NCBI GenBank assembly: GCA_019918135.1
Contig: WBZZ01000016.1
Coordinates: 1 to 64,000 of the forward strand
Origin: Paulinella micropora
Lineage: Eukaryota > Cercozoa > Imbricatea > Euglyphida > Paulinellidae
Reading direction: 5' to 3'
Length of the DNA: 64,000 nucleotides
Position numbers and translations under genes: made by a program. Positions within the stretch are counted from its first letter, which is position 1. Every line of letters starts with the position of its first letter. The notes under the pieces were generated by a model that did no database searches, was not told the DNA's origin, and worked only from the letters and a program-made list of their open reading frames with translations. Shown here piece by piece: positions 19,560 through 29,900 of this stretch.

Positions 19560-21434
19560 ATGAGAGCACGTCATCTCTGGGAGCTGCTAACAAGCCCTGC
19601 CGACCTAGAGTCCAAGGCCGGCCCCGCCTACGAGCAAGCGCGCGGGCGCAAAAGGAAGCGACATCAGGGCGCCGACGAGCGCAAGCAAGCCGGGGCTTGG
19701 CTGGGCTCGTTGCAGTACCAAATTAGGCACGGCTTACAACCGATAGCGCTGGACGTGACGGCCCTTGGTGGGCGTCCTCGTGTGCTCAGAACCTTGACGA
19801 AGGTGATGAAAAAGCACAAGGGCAAGTTTGATTTGCAGCTGCGCCTCCGCGAGGAAAAGCACTTGGAGCAAGAGAGCCTGGCCGTTTGTCAGAGTCTGGC
19901 GTGGCTTGCCTATCCACTGGCGCGCAGCCTGGAACTGCAAGGACTGCGCGGGGGTCTTTGCAAGCTGCCGCGCCACGAAGAGGGGCGCCTGGTGCTGGCA
20001 GACTGCCAAGAAGCCACCTTGGTGCTTGAAGGCCCACCTAAACAGCTGAGTCTGCTGGACTGCGTCGCTTGTGTCACGACCCTAAAGCCGACCCCGATAG
20101 GCTGGTTCTACGACGACGGGCACATAGACGAAGCCATCAGGCTCGAATACACGCTCGGAGCTCGCGCTGTCCAGCAGCGCAATCGGCTCCAGCACTTAGA
20201 GTTTCCCTGTGTAGAAAGCATGGAAGTGGTCTTGTTTGGATCAGGCCAGGACTTGAGCTGGCCTGGCTTGGATTTATCCAAGGACGACTATGAATTTGTA
20301 ACGTCCCTTCGACTCCGCTTCAACCGCGCCGCCGACGACGAACGAATACGGCTCTTGGCAGAAGCAGGCCTGCCACGAGACACGGCGCGTTTAGTGGTAG
20401 AGTATGTCCCACTGATCTGTACAGTGGGGAGCAAGCGACTGCGTCAAAGTTTGTTGCAGGGTCGCATCCTTTACCCAAATTCAAATTCAGATTCAAATTC
20501 AGATTCAGATTCAGAACCATATGATGAGATGGATGAACGTGACCTTGGGGTGGGCACGTTGGAGTTGGAGGGGTTTGCTCTGGAAACTCACGACGTGCTC
20601 TACGTGCTTAGTGATTATCTGCAGCCTTTTCATAAGACAAGGCTCCGAATGGTCAATTGCACGCTTGCGCGGCCGGCGGACACACTAGCTTGGGCCAGAG
20701 CTTTCCGAACGCTGGCCACGGGGCTAAGAGAGCTCTCTTGGCACGGCTGCGATTTCGTGGACGATAAGTTTGTCGCCCTGGTGTTTGCTGATCTCTTGTC
20801 CGGCGAGCTGGATCGGGGCACACTTTTGGAATACCTGGAGAGTCTGGACCTCGGTGGCACGCGCGTCGTGTCCCTGCCTCCGATGATGCTGGCACGGCTC
20901 TCAAAACTCCAGACCCTGCACTTACCTAGCCTTGACGTACTGGACGCCTGCCTCCAGCAGCCTGACTCGTCGGTCTTAGCAAACCTGCAAGAGCTACGAG
21001 TTGATCGTGCCTTGGAGTGGATTTTGCTACCCAAGTACTTTGATTTACTGAAAAACGTGCGCTGGCTGGAACTGAACCTGACTACGAAAGACACAGGAGT
21101 TTGTAAGCTACGCCTAGTGCAAGAGGCATGGCACGCCTGGCCCAGACTGACTCGTTGGTGCCTGCGCGACGCGGGCGGGGGCATGAGCTTTCAATGCGCT
21201 TGGGCGCTGTACCAGCTGTGCGAGCAACCCGGCCGCGCAGTTCGGGACGCACTGATCCTGGACCTGCGAGGCACCAAACTGACCCTTGATGAACTAGCAC
21301 AGCTGCAAACGTGGGGCCGCGCCGCCTGCTTGTTTGACTTGCCAGCCCGTCTGTCACAAATCAACCAGCCCGCCGACAAGACCAGAAACAACGTCAGCCC
21401 AGGAGGATGCCAAAAGAGCAAACAATTTTTTTAA
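19560..21434 (+). CDS. large leucine-rich repeat-like protein
   Basis: A 624-aa protein from ATG 19560. A basic N-terminal region (RGRKRKRHQ) is followed by leucine-rich, irregular repeats; clear ones lie in the C-terminal half (YLESLDLGGTRVVSLPPM, LSKLQTLHLPSLDVLDACL, NLQELRVDRALEWI, NVRWLELNLTTK). An Asn/Ser/Asp tract (NSNSDSNSDSDSE, near residue 310) is encoded by a 6-bp repeat at 20478-20515. Such proteins bind other proteins, often as substrate receptors of ubiquitin ligases when an F-box is present; I do not see a good F-box. The last 25 codons (21354-21405) match the antisense strand of the hydrolase 5' region, so the gene's end was acquired by insertion. Poly(A)-type TTTTTTTAATAAAA overlaps the stop. 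Confidence 0.8.
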   Translation: MRARHLWELLTSPADLESKAGPAYEQARGRKRKRHQGADERKQAGAWLGSLQYQIRHGLQPIALDVTALGGRPRVLRTLTKVMKKHKGKFDLQLRLREEKHLEQESLAVCQSLAWLAYPLARSLELQGLRGGLCKLPRHEEGRLVLADCQEATLVLEGPPKQLSLLDCVACVTTLKPTPIGWFYDDGHIDEAIRLEYTLGARAVQQRNRLQHLEFPCVESMEVVLFGSGQDLSWPGLDLSKDDYEFVTSLRLRFNRAADDERIRLLAEAGLPRDTARLVVEYVPLICTVGSKRLRQSLLQGRILYPNSNSDSNSDSDSEPYDEMDERDLGVGTLELEGFALETHDVLYVLSDYLQPFHKTRLRMVNCTLARPADTLAWARAFRTLATGLRELSWHGCDFVDDKFVALVFADLLSGELDRGTLLEYLESLDLGGTRVVSLPPMMLARLSKLQTLHLPSLDVLDACLQQPDSSVLANLQELRVDRALEWILLPKYFDLLKNVRWLELNLTTKDTGVCKLRLVQEAWHAWPRLTRWCLRDAGGGMSFQCAWALYQLCEQPGRAVRDALILDLRGTKLTLDELAQLQTWGRAACLFDLPARLSQINQPADKTRNNVSPGGCQKSKQFF

Positions 21435-21594
21435 TAAAATCTGTTCCCAACTGAAAACAGGAATTTCCTGTTCATGGATGATGGTAGAGCTGTCTTTGGT
21501 GAGCACGATGCCCTCGTCCTTTGCTTGTTCCAGGAGTGATTTCAATCCGATCTATCCAAGAGCCCGGGGACATTTTTTTGGACTCGTGTGCGTA

Positions 21595-22368
21595 TCAAAC
21601 CAGCGCTGAATCCGAGCGGCTAGGCTTGCTCGACCAAGCCATGGCCCGTGAAAGCCCGGCTCCGTGTGGGTAGAGCTCTGTGGGAACATTGTTTGCATGT
21701 AGGGCAGATCGTAGTAGGTTAGGGGGTCCTTTGCCGAAAGCAAAAAGAGAGTGCTCGGGGAGTCCAGAAGATTGTGAGAGCAGTGAGGCCAGAAACAGAA
21801 GCGAGTCCAAGGCGTACATCACGCGATTAGTGATCCAGGGCAAGTCCAAAGCGTGGGGTCGCATCTCCCAGATGGACGTTGCACAGCTGCAGGTGGGCTC
21901 GCGGGTCCGCGGGAAGTGACGCCTTACTGCTGCCAGCAGCTTCCCCGCCAAGGCTCGTTTTCTTTTCCGCGCCTGCGCCCCGGCTACGCCAGCGCATAGA
22001 ATGTCACAAAACACCTGACGCAACTCCTGATAGGAGCACACCGTCAAGGCGCGGAAGTTAACAAGAGGGGCCACGGCAGTCTCGATCTGTTGCGCGTCTG
22101 CTTTTCGGAAGAATTCCAAGCACGATAGTATATCAAGATCGCTTGGATTGCTATGGCTGCGCTGAATCCTCCAGTGTTGGATCATCTTACGGTGGGCAGA
22201 CCTAATATAGCTCTTCCATGCCAACTCACAAATTAGCCAACCCGTGAGCGTGGCCCACGCCAAGAGCCTGAGCAATGCCGAGAAAGAAGACGAAGCTAAG
22301 AAATACACGTCCGACAGGACCAGAAACAACGTCACCCCAAGCGACAACCCCTCGTACAGACCCGCCAT
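21595..22368 (-). pseudogene. alpha/beta-hydrolase copy with large internal deletion
   Basis: From ATG 22368 the first 190 or so codons match the full-length hydrolase at 34308-35723 (membrane-type N-terminus, SLGVTLFLVLSDVYFL). About 0.6 kb present in the intact gene is then missing; the junction lies at a short sequence (AAGCGA) that occurs at both ends of the missing part, as expected for microhomology deletion. The nucleophile and oxyanion regions are lost and the tail reads in another frame, so no enzyme is made. DNA similarity is high throughout, so the copy is recent. Confidence 0.8.
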
Positions 22369-23035
22369 CGTCTGAGAATCGGGAGCGGGAGTGAGAAGGG
22401 GGAGAGGCGGGGGCGCGCTAAGGATATACAAAAAAATTAATAAAAGAATCCTCGACAAAGTCGTAATCTTGGCACTGAGAACTAGGAGAGGGAGAAGGAA
22501 GGGGGTGTGGGGAGAGGGGGGGGGGGAGAGGCGAACGGTGCCCTCTTTACCCTCCCTCCCCCACCCAACCCGCGTGACGGTCTCGCGCGGTTGCAACGTC
22601 ATCGTGACCACGTTCTTCGCGGCGACCACGACCACGTGAGCCTGGGCAGAGAGTCGCGGCGCGGGCCTGTGCAGTGACGGCGGCCCCCGACGCGGGCCTC
22701 AGCTGGTGGGCCCTGCTGGTGTTGTCGCTGTATCTGTGACTGTTGGACGTCTCCTGAATGAAATTTGTCGCTAAATTGTCTGTGTGTGTTCCCCCCGAAA
22801 AACTTGCCGGTCCTCATTTTCTTAAAACGTGGGGCCGGCTGGTTTATGTACGCACTGGCTCTCGTCCAAAGACCCCGTCCGCTTGCGGATGAAAAAGTTT
22901 CACCGACGAGTGTGTGGATATACCTGTCTGGTCCTTTTTTAATTAAAAGAAACAAAAAAAACATGCAAAAACTTAGCAGGCTTAGCTACCTCAGTGTCAG
23001 AAAAGCTGGCTGAGTAACTGAGAGTGAATCTTGGC
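22369..23035. other. intergenic region with one B module
   Basis: A B module (GCGCGCTAAGGATATAC...TGAGAACTAGGAG, 22412-22490) lies just upstream of the deleted hydrolase copy. The remainder (22560-23035) has moderately complex sequence without a convincing frame; a short GC-rich stretch 22600-22740 could be a remnant of a gene. No protein is called. Confidence 0.5.
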
Positions 23036-24670
23036 CTAAAAAGCATGGGAGGCTGGCTTGTCATTGCCTTTGGGGCGCGAGGCCAACGCTTTCTTGCAAG
23101 CCCCGACGAGAAGAGCTCTGTCTTCTTCGTAATACACGTTCACAAATCGCATAGCCCCACTCACCAGACGCTGCACACGCATCGGGTTTTGACCATTGTG
23201 CTGCGCACGATAGCTGGACGCCGCAATTTTGCCAGCATTAAGCAAAAGATTGGATAGTTCTTTACCCCGCGGCTTGGGTGTCGGTGCCTGCTGCAATAAA
23301 ACCTCGGTTAACGCCACCTCCACCTTGAGGGGCACAGCCGGCGGCAGAGTTCCGACGCGCGTTGTCACCAGAGCGCCTTCCGGATGGGCCGGCTCTGTGG
23401 CGTTCAGAGCGCCTTCCGGCTGGGCTGGCTCTGCGGCGTTCAGAGCGCCTTCCGGCTGGGCTGTCTCTGCGGCGTTCAGAGCGCCTTCCAGCTGGGCCGG
23501 CTCTGCGGTGTTCGTGCCTGCGCTCTCGGCGGGCGCGGGCAGCGCAAGCATTTGTGATGGAGCCAGTACTTGGCTGAACTTCGCAGTTGCTCCTGCACGC
23601 TGGATCAGCTCGAGAGCCCGCCGTGCATTATTCCGGCTCTCGTCGGCCCAAAACACGAAATCACGATCGTTGAAAACAGCCCCTGTATCCTGTAGAGCTT
23701 GCTTGTACAAGCGAAGGGTTGTTTGGCACACTTCAAAAACCGCCTGTTGATTAGCTTCGATGCTCTGACACGTGACCTGTATTCGTTTAGATTCTGTCTC
23801 CCAGTTTGCCTCTAATTGTTTCCGCTCTGCTTCAAGCATAGCAATCTCTTCTTCACATACGCTGCGTCGGGCGATAGCTACCCTACGCTTCGCCTCTAGA
23901 TATTCACATTCCATGTTCATTGCAGCCAGCTCCATGCATCGACGCTTGGCCGGTGGCTCCTCCTTTGACATACACTGCTGTGGCGGCGAGCCCTCGGCTA
24001 CAGCCGGACCGGCCCCTTCGTCTCCTTGCTGAGGGTGGGCCTTCTGCAACGATAGTGCGGGTTGTGCAGCTGGGTCGACAACTTCAGCCAGAATTTCTTT
24101 CCTCGTAGTCTCAGACAGCTGCTGGCGTCGTATGGGCATTGCCTGCTCCAGCTCCTTGTCACCCGCGCAGGCACGTGTTGCAATGTTGGCTTGTTCGCGC
24201 AGAAGCTTCTTTGCTTGAGATCCAGGAACCAGGCCAAGCACCAAAAGAAGCTTTTCGTACGGCAGACAATCTAGTTCATTGCCCCGCTTACCGTCTTTGC
24301 GAAGAAATGAAATTTTTTTGAACGAGTTACTAATATGTAACTCGGTGATCTTTGGTCCCATTCGATGGTAAATTACTCGTGCATCTTTGTCCGGGCAATT
24401 CTTGAAGGCGGCAATAGCGTCGGTAACACAAAAAAAGCCGTCTTGCTTGCGATTGATCGAATTTTTGAATTCCTGCTCACTCATGCCCATAATGAGGGGA
24501 TTTTGTATAATTGCGCCATTGGTGGCACCGGCCGTTACTACACTATCCGAGTGCGTTTCCGCGGGAACTTGTTCGTAAACAGTTTTAGCTGTGTCACTTT
24601 CGGAAGTGAAAGACTCTGCTGGCGCGAGCTCGCGTTTCTTCGACAAACTGTGCACGGTGATGGTAGACAT
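23036..24670 (-). CDS. KilA-N/BRO-like N-terminal region with coiled coil
   Basis: A 544-aa protein from ATG 24670. Residues 60-180 (GFFCVTDAIAAFKNCPDKDA, then LLLVLGLVPGSQAKKLLREQ) resemble the phage/giant-virus KilA-N/BRO-type module in which a P-G-x-x-A-K-K/R-x-R helix precedes a conserved acidic GD; these bind DNA in other systems. A linker with a basic AKRRC signal (241-245) leads to a long coiled coil (about 255-355, YLEAKRRVAIARRSV to RNNARRALELIQ). Residues 388-434 are four copies of a 12-aa repeat AEPAQPEGALNA (36-bp DNA repeat, 23368-23515). The C-terminal 100 residues are helical and basic. The coiled coil is shared with the next gene at 24932, and the first 60 residues and about 90 bp upstream with the gene ending at 26854. 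Confidence 0.75.
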   Translation of the reverse strand: MSTITVHSLSKKRELAPAESFTSESDTAKTVYEQVPAETHSDSVVTAGATNGAIIQNPLIMGMSEQEFKNSINRKQDGFFCVTDAIAAFKNCPDKDARVIYHRMGPKITELHISNSFKKISFLRKDGKRGNELDCLPYEKLLLVLGLVPGSQAKKLLREQANIATRACAGDKELEQAMPIRRQQLSETTRKEILAEVVDPAAQPALSLQKAHPQQGDEGAGPAVAEGSPPQQCMSKEEPPAKRRCMELAAMNMECEYLEAKRRVAIARRSVCEEEIAMLEAERKQLEANWETESKRIQVTCQSIEANQQAVFEVCQTTLRLYKQALQDTGAVFNDRDFVFWADESRNNARRALELIQRAGATAKFSQVLAPSQMLALPAPAESAGTNTAEPAQLEGALNAAETAQPEGALNAAEPAQPEGALNATEPAHPEGALVTTRVGTLPPAVPLKVEVALTEVLLQQAPTPKPRGKELSNLLLNAGKIAASSYRAQHNGQNPMRVQRLVSGAMRFVNVYYEEDRALLVGACKKALASRPKGNDKPASHAF

Positions 24671-24760
24671 GCAAATCCGCACTTGTAACTTCGTTGGTAC
24701 GCAGCAGCACGCAATTTGGCAGAGGTAACAAGACACAATACGAGTTAGGGGATAGCAAAA
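24671..24760 (-). promoter_or_regulatory. upstream region shared by two paralogs
   Basis: The 90 bp before ATG 24670 are almost identical to those before ATG 26854 (26855-26944), including CAAATCCGCACTTGTAACTTC and TACGAGTTAGGGGATAGC. Conservation of non-coding DNA along with the first codons suggests the promoter was duplicated with the gene. A G-tract/C-tract palindrome follows at 24761. Confidence 0.5.
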
Positions 24761-24931
24761 GGGGGGGGGGGGGGGCGCCCCCTCCATACCCCACTCTCCC
24801 CCTCCAGTTTTCCCTTTTTGTGTCGCCGACTCTATTATCCGACGGTTTGGGTAAAAGGGGGGGGGGGCACCCCTTGTTGCTCCCGCACCAAAAAAGTGCC
24901 AAAATTTGTTTAATAAAAACAGTGTAGGGTT

Positions 24932-25579
24932 TTAGGCAGGAGACAGACCCCCCACTGATTCTCTTCCTCGGGCAGCGTTGGCTTCCGCAATAGCGGTCAT
25001 TACCTTGCTAAACTTGACATTAAATCCTTCTTGTTGTATCAATTTCAGAGCGCGGCGTGCGTTGTTTCGCGTCTCAGCTTCACAGTACACGACATCTTGC
25101 ATTTCAAGACGGACACTTGCACTTACTAAAGTCTGCTTGTACAAGCTGATGGTCATTTGGTACACGTCGAAGAATGCTTTTTGGTTGGCTTCTATGATCT
25201 GGCACGTGACTTTTATTTCCCTAGACTCTGCCTCCCAATCGGACTGTAGGCGTTGGATCTCGGCTTCGGCGCGTTTTTGATGTGTCTCGATCTCCTCTTC
25301 GTAAACAGCACGTTGAGCATATGCAAGCCGGTTCTTTGCCTCCAGGAGTTTTATTTCGCGTTCTATCTCGTCCAAAACCACGCGGCGGCGCTTGGCTTGG
25401 GGTTCCTGTTCCGGCTCGCGCTGCTGCAGCAAAACCTCGCTTCCGACTCCTTGCCGAAGAGCCGACTGCGCCGGCCGCGCAGCTTGTGTGATAGGCCTGC
25501 CAAAATCTAACTGCTGGCGCTCTGTGCAGGTCGCTCGGTCAGTCGGCACTGCCATGTTGGCCTGCGATCGGGTTAACAT
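24932..25579 (-). CDS. coiled-coil paralog of the KilA-N-like protein
   Basis: A 215-aa protein from ATG 25579. It lacks the KilA-N-like region and begins with a unique 65-residue lead (LTRSQANMAVPTDRATC). A basic nuclear-signal-like AKRRRV (about 77-82) is followed by the family coiled coil (LEAKNRLAYAQRAVYEEEIE) and the diagnostic EAETRNNARRALKLIQQEG, matching 255-365 of the 544-aa neighbour. A coiled-coil partner or competitor of the longer protein is possible but only inferred. TTTAATAAAAAC lies beyond the stop at 24910. A partial copy of its 5' part is at 32017-32260. Confidence 0.75.
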   Translation of the reverse strand: MLTRSQANMAVPTDRATCTERQQLDFGRPITQAARPAQSALRQGVGSEVLLQQREPEQEPQAKRRRVVLDEIEREIKLLEAKNRLAYAQRAVYEEEIETHQKRAEAEIQRLQSDWEAESREIKVTCQIIEANQKAFFDVYQMTISLYKQTLVSASVRLEMQDVVYCEAETRNNARRALKLIQQEGFNVKFSKVMTAIAEANAARGRESVGGLSPA

Positions 25580-25917
25580 ATTTTTTGTAAAGATGCAAAG
25601 CTCGTTCTATTTTTGTAGCAGAATGTGGCTGTAGGGGAGGGGGGGGGGCACACCCCCCCCCTCTCCCCCATCATTCTTCCTTCCCCTTGCATACGGCTAC
25701 TTAAAAAAGAACGCGGGGCTGAAAGAAGGGGGAGGGCGCGGGGTGCATGCCACGCCTCCACTAAGCCCCCCCCCCCACACCAATGCCGGCGCCTCCCCCC
25801 CCTCCCCCCCCCTCTCTTCCCTTCTTCAGTGCAAAGTGTAAGATTCTGTCAAGCTTTTATTTAAAAAAATTCTTTGCAGCTTTTTGATGCGCTGTTCCTT
25901 TCCTCCAATCCGACGTT
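25580..25917. other. intergenic region
   Basis: Contains an AT-rich stretch next to the start of the coiled-coil gene, a G-tract/C-tract palindrome at 25636-25665, C-tracts at 25765-25815, and GTGCAAAGTGTAAGATTCTGTCAAGC (a B-like module in reverse) leading to the 3' end of the next minus gene. No protein supported. Confidence 0.45.
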
Positions 25918-26247
25918 CTAAAACATCTCCATGTCATCCAAGGTTTCTTGGAGCTTCGTCTTTTTTTTGATATATCTGGCGAACAGAATGGCTGTTCGCG
26001 CGGCCACGTTCCCTGCAAAGAAAAAGCGCCGTATGGATAGCAGCGTGCATATACAAGCAATAGAGAGAATACCGATGTACTGCGATTTAGCAGGCATCCA
26101 CCAAGAGGAAAACGCAGAATTGTAGATTGCAGGCATCAGGGCATAGTTTCTTGGATGGTCGGGGCCGTTGGCGGATTCTGGAATAATGTGGTCAATGTGG
26201 AAGTGAAGCTTTTGAATGCCTGCCAAATCACAGTATAGCCTACGCAC
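25918..26247 (-). CDS. HNH endonuclease fragment fused to a hydrophobic tail
   Basis: A 109-codon frame without an ATG start (GTG at 26247). Residues 15-45 match the HNH nuclease core (HFHIDHIIPESANGPDHPRN, then a conserved Asn in ALMPAIYNSAF), with the HxDHI His pair and the Asn. The upstream neighbour (26240-26854) is in an adjacent frame and ends at the point where this one begins, so the two were probably one gene. From about residue 51 the sequence is unrelated (a 22-bp inverted copy of the start, then a membrane-like helix IGILSIACICTLLS), so the nuclease looks incomplete. A broken homing-type or KilA/HNH gene is the likely identity. Confidence 0.55.
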   Translation of the reverse strand: MRRLYCDLAGIQKLHFHIDHIIPESANGPDHPRNYALMPAIYNSAFSSWWMPAKSQYIGILSIACICTLLSIRRFFFAGNVAARTAILFARYIKKKTKLQETLDDMEMF

Positions 26248-26854
26248 CTATAGAGCAAGCATCATCTCGAGTACCGTTATTGTCGAAGTAGTCTTTAAAA
26301 AAGACACTGCTGCGGTGTTCCAGGACCCAGCGCCGCACCAGGGCTCGCGACATGAAGCGCTTTTCGTTGGTCAGGGGCTTGACAAAGCCAAGGTAAACAG
26401 GCTGCGTCTCAATTTCCAGTTCAGAATGGACCCCATACATCGCACTCTGGATAGCCTGCAGATGCTCTTTGCCATTGAAAACCGAGATGTCGCTGCCATC
26501 CCAGACAGGCGCCGCCGCAACCGGCGCGTTGGGTAGTACATGCATGAGCTGCGCCTGAGGAACGAATGCCTTGTGGTCGAGCGCGGAGTCTTCACCCGTC
26601 GTATGCTTGCCTGTAAGAGGGTGGCTTTTGCCGCAATCCGTAGTTGGGCTTACGCTTCGGACACGTATGTCCATAATGAGGGGATTGTGTATAATCGCGC
26701 CATTGGTGGCACCGGCTGTCACCACGCAATGCGAGTGCGTTGTCACGGGAACTTGTTTGCAAATAGTTTCATCCGTGTCACTTTCAGAATCCGAAGACTC
26801 TGCTGATGCAGCCTTGCGTTTCTTCGACAAACTGCGCACGGTGATGGTAGACAT
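26240..26854 (-). CDS. HNH-family N-terminal part, paralog of 23036-24670
   Basis: A 204-aa frame from ATG 26854. The first 60 residues match the start of the 544-aa neighbour (TITVRSLSKKRK, TAGATNGAIIHNPLI). The rest differs: a linker (DHKAFVPQAQLMHVLPN) and a compact region (QAIQSAMYGVHSELEIETQP, RALVRRWVLEHRSSVFFKDY) of the kind that precedes HNH nuclease cores in multi-domain viral proteins. The frame ends exactly where the HNH frame starts. The same linker region occurs again at 33865-34078. A shortened gene is likely; function as a DNA-binding or nuclease protein is inferred only from the HNH partner. Confidence 0.6.
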   Translation of the reverse strand: MSTITVRSLSKKRKAASAESSDSESDTDETICKQVPVTTHSHCVVTAGATNGAIIHNPLIMDIRVRSVSPTTDCGKSHPLTGKHTTGEDSALDHKAFVPQAQLMHVLPNAPVAAAPVWDGSDISVFNGKEHLQAIQSAMYGVHSELEIETQPVYLGFVKPLTNEKRFMSRALVRRWVLEHRSSVFFKDYFDNNGTRDDACSIGA

Positions 26855-26944
26855 GCAAATCCGCACTTGTAACTTCGTTGGTACGCAGCAGCACACAATT
26901 TGGAAGAGGTAACAAGACAAAATACGAGTTAGGGGATAGCAAAA

Positions 26945-29900
26945 TGGAGAGGGGGGCGCCCCCCTCCCCACCCTCCCCCTCCACCTTTTCCCTTCTCCGA
27001 GGAGCAGAGCAGGAAAGGGAGAGGACTGGGGGCGTGCTAGGAATGTACAAAAAAAAATAATAATAAAAAATCCTTTAAAAAGTTTAATTTTGGCACTGAA
27101 AACTAAGACAGAGAACTTGAAGGAAACACGATCTGTTATTGCCATTGAGAACTGAGAGAGGGAGGGGAAAGGGGGGGGGGCGCCAAAGAATACGCAAAAT
27201 ACGCTGAATTAAAGGTCGACAAAGTCTTACATTTGACACTGAAAGCTAGGGGAAGAGGAGGGGGAAGAGGCAGGGGAGCGCAGAAAGTTTTTTAATTTCT
27301 GCGCCTTTCCCTTCCCCCTCCCCCCTGCTTTTTGAGCCCCCTGTGCTCAGGGAGGCACCCTGTCTAAGAACACAGCACGGGAGAGCAAAGGGGCAGGGGA
27401 AGGGGGCCGCGCCAAGAAAAATGTAATTTACGCTGAATTAAAGCTCGACGGCGTCCTATCCGTGCCATAGCTCAGCCACCGTGCGCAGAGGGGGCCGGGG
27501 AGGATCAATTTGTCTTTCCACCCTCCCCCCGTCGGTAAGAGGGAAGGGGGAGGGCGCCCGGCATGGGGGGGGGGGGGGATTAGTGGAGGCGTTGCATGTA
27601 TTTATTTCTTTTGCAGCTTCTGCGCCCTTCCCCTTGAGCCCCCTGGGCTCAAGGGGCAGGGGAGAGGAAGAGGGTGGCAGAAAGGATCTGGGGATAGAGG
27701 GGGGGGGGTGCACCCCGCCATGGGCTCAATGGAATCTTCTTAGTTTCTTTGCAATTCTGTCCCCTGCTCTTTGAGCCCCCCGGGCTCAGGGGAGGGAGGG
27801 AGTGGAGGGGAGAGAGGAAGAGGCAGGGAAGGGGGAGAGAGCACGAATTGTGTAGTCCCCCGTCTGAGAGCAGAGAGCGGGAGAGGGAACGGGCGGGGGA
27901 GGATCAAAGCACGATCTGTCTGGCCCCCAGTCTGAGAACGTGTACAAGGAGGGGCGGGGGTGTGCTCTCCACCCCCCCCCGCCCCCTTCCCGTCCCTCTG
28001 TTCCCCCTTATCCCCTGCTATCCCCCCCCCCCCCACCCTCCCCTCGTCCTTGTTTGCGCGTGCAAATGCGTTCCAAAGAAAATTCTCTTTCCATTTTGCA
28101 TATTTTTCCTATTTCCGCAGATCTTGCGCACCGTGCTCCAGCACGACCCTGCGGCGGATGGATGGGCGGTGGTCAATGTGCTAGGAGGACAAGAGCCCTC
28201 ACTTGCTTTGACGGCATCCTGTCCGTGCCGTGGCTCGACCATCGTGCGCAAGGTTAGAAAAATATAAAAAGAGGAAAAAAAGATTTTTTGCCCGACAACA
28301 AAGGGAACAGACGGGGGGAAGAAAGGGGAAGGGAGGGAGGAAGAGGAAGGGGGAAAGAAAAAAGCAGGTTGTGCTTCCCCTCCCCCCTCCCCTCGCCCCT
28401 TGTTTGCGCGTGCAAACGCGTTCCAAAAAAATTTTCTTTTTTCCACTTTTCATATTTCCGCAGATATTTCCGCAGATCTTGCAGAGGGAAGAGGCAGGGA
28501 GGGAGGAAGCACGAATTGTCGGGAGTGGCAGTGGGAAGGGGGGGAGGAGCAGGGGCGCGCTAAGATCGTACAAAAAAGAAATAATTAAAAAAAAAATCCC
28601 TGACAAAGCTTTAATATCAGAACTGAGAACAGGGAGCGGGAGAGGGAAAGGGCAGGGGAGGGGGAGGGGCGCGCCAAGAAAATGTAAAACATGCTGAATT
28701 CAAGCTCGACGATATTACATTTGACGCTGAAAGCTAGGAGAGGAGAGGGAAGAAGCATGGGAGTGGGGCGCCAAGAAAGTGCAAGAAAAAGTCTTTTTTA
28801 ATTAAAACTCGACAAAGTCTTACACTTGACACTGAAAATTAGGAGATGGAGACAAGGCATCACACTTGACACTTGCAACGGCACCCTCAGGCTGCCGGAG
28901 CATCCGGCCCACGTCATGTTGCTGCGGTAGCCTATATTAGAACCCTGGCCGGCACCGTCTGCGCTCTGCTCGCGCGCCAAGAGATTGCGAAAAAGAATAC
29001 GCTGAATTAAAGCTCGACGGTCTTACACTTGGGCACTGAAAACCAAGAGCGGAGCACCGTGATCCAGCACGACCCTGTGGCGAATGGATGGGCGGTGGTC
29101 AATGTGCTAGGAAGTTTTGGGAGCTTACAGGTGGGGGAAGAGGGGGGGGGGCGCCCCCCCCCCTCCCTCTTTTTTTTCTTTTCTCCCCCCTGAGCCCCCT
29201 GAGCCCGGGGGGCTCAAAGAACAGGGGAAGGGTAAGGGGGGAGGAAGAGAGCGCAGAAGCTACCAAACAAATGAAACGCCTGAACTAAGCCCCCCCCCCC
29301 CCAATGCCAGGCGCCCCCCCCCCTTCTCCCTTGCCGAGACTTTTTGAATAAAAAAATCCTTGACAAAGCTTTAATCTTGGCACTGAGGGAAGAGGAGAGG
29401 GAGAGGAGAAGGCGGCGAAAAGATGCTTGGATACGAGGGGGGGGGCGCCAAGAAATTGCAAGAAAAGTCCACGCTGAATTAAAACTCAACAAAGTCTTAC
29501 ACTTGACACTGAGAATTAGGAGATGGAGAGAATTTACGCTGAATTAAAGCTCGACAAGGCATTACACTTGACACTTGCAACGGCACCCTCAGGCTGTCGC
29601 AGCATCCGGCCCACGACGGTTTTATACTTGGGCACTGAAAACTAGGAGCGGGGCACCGTGCTCCAGCACGACCCTGCGGCGAATGAATGGGCGGTGGTCA
29701 ATGTGCTAAGAGGACAAGAGCCCTCACTTACCCCGACGGCGTCCTGTCCGTGCCATAGCTCTGCCACCATGCGCAAGGCCAGAAAAATATGAAAAGAGGA
29801 GAGCGCGCTTCGCCAGTGTAAAAAAAAATCAATAAAAAGAAATCCTTGACAAAGTTTTAATCTTTGGCACTGAAAACTAAGAGAGGAAGAGGCAGGGGAG

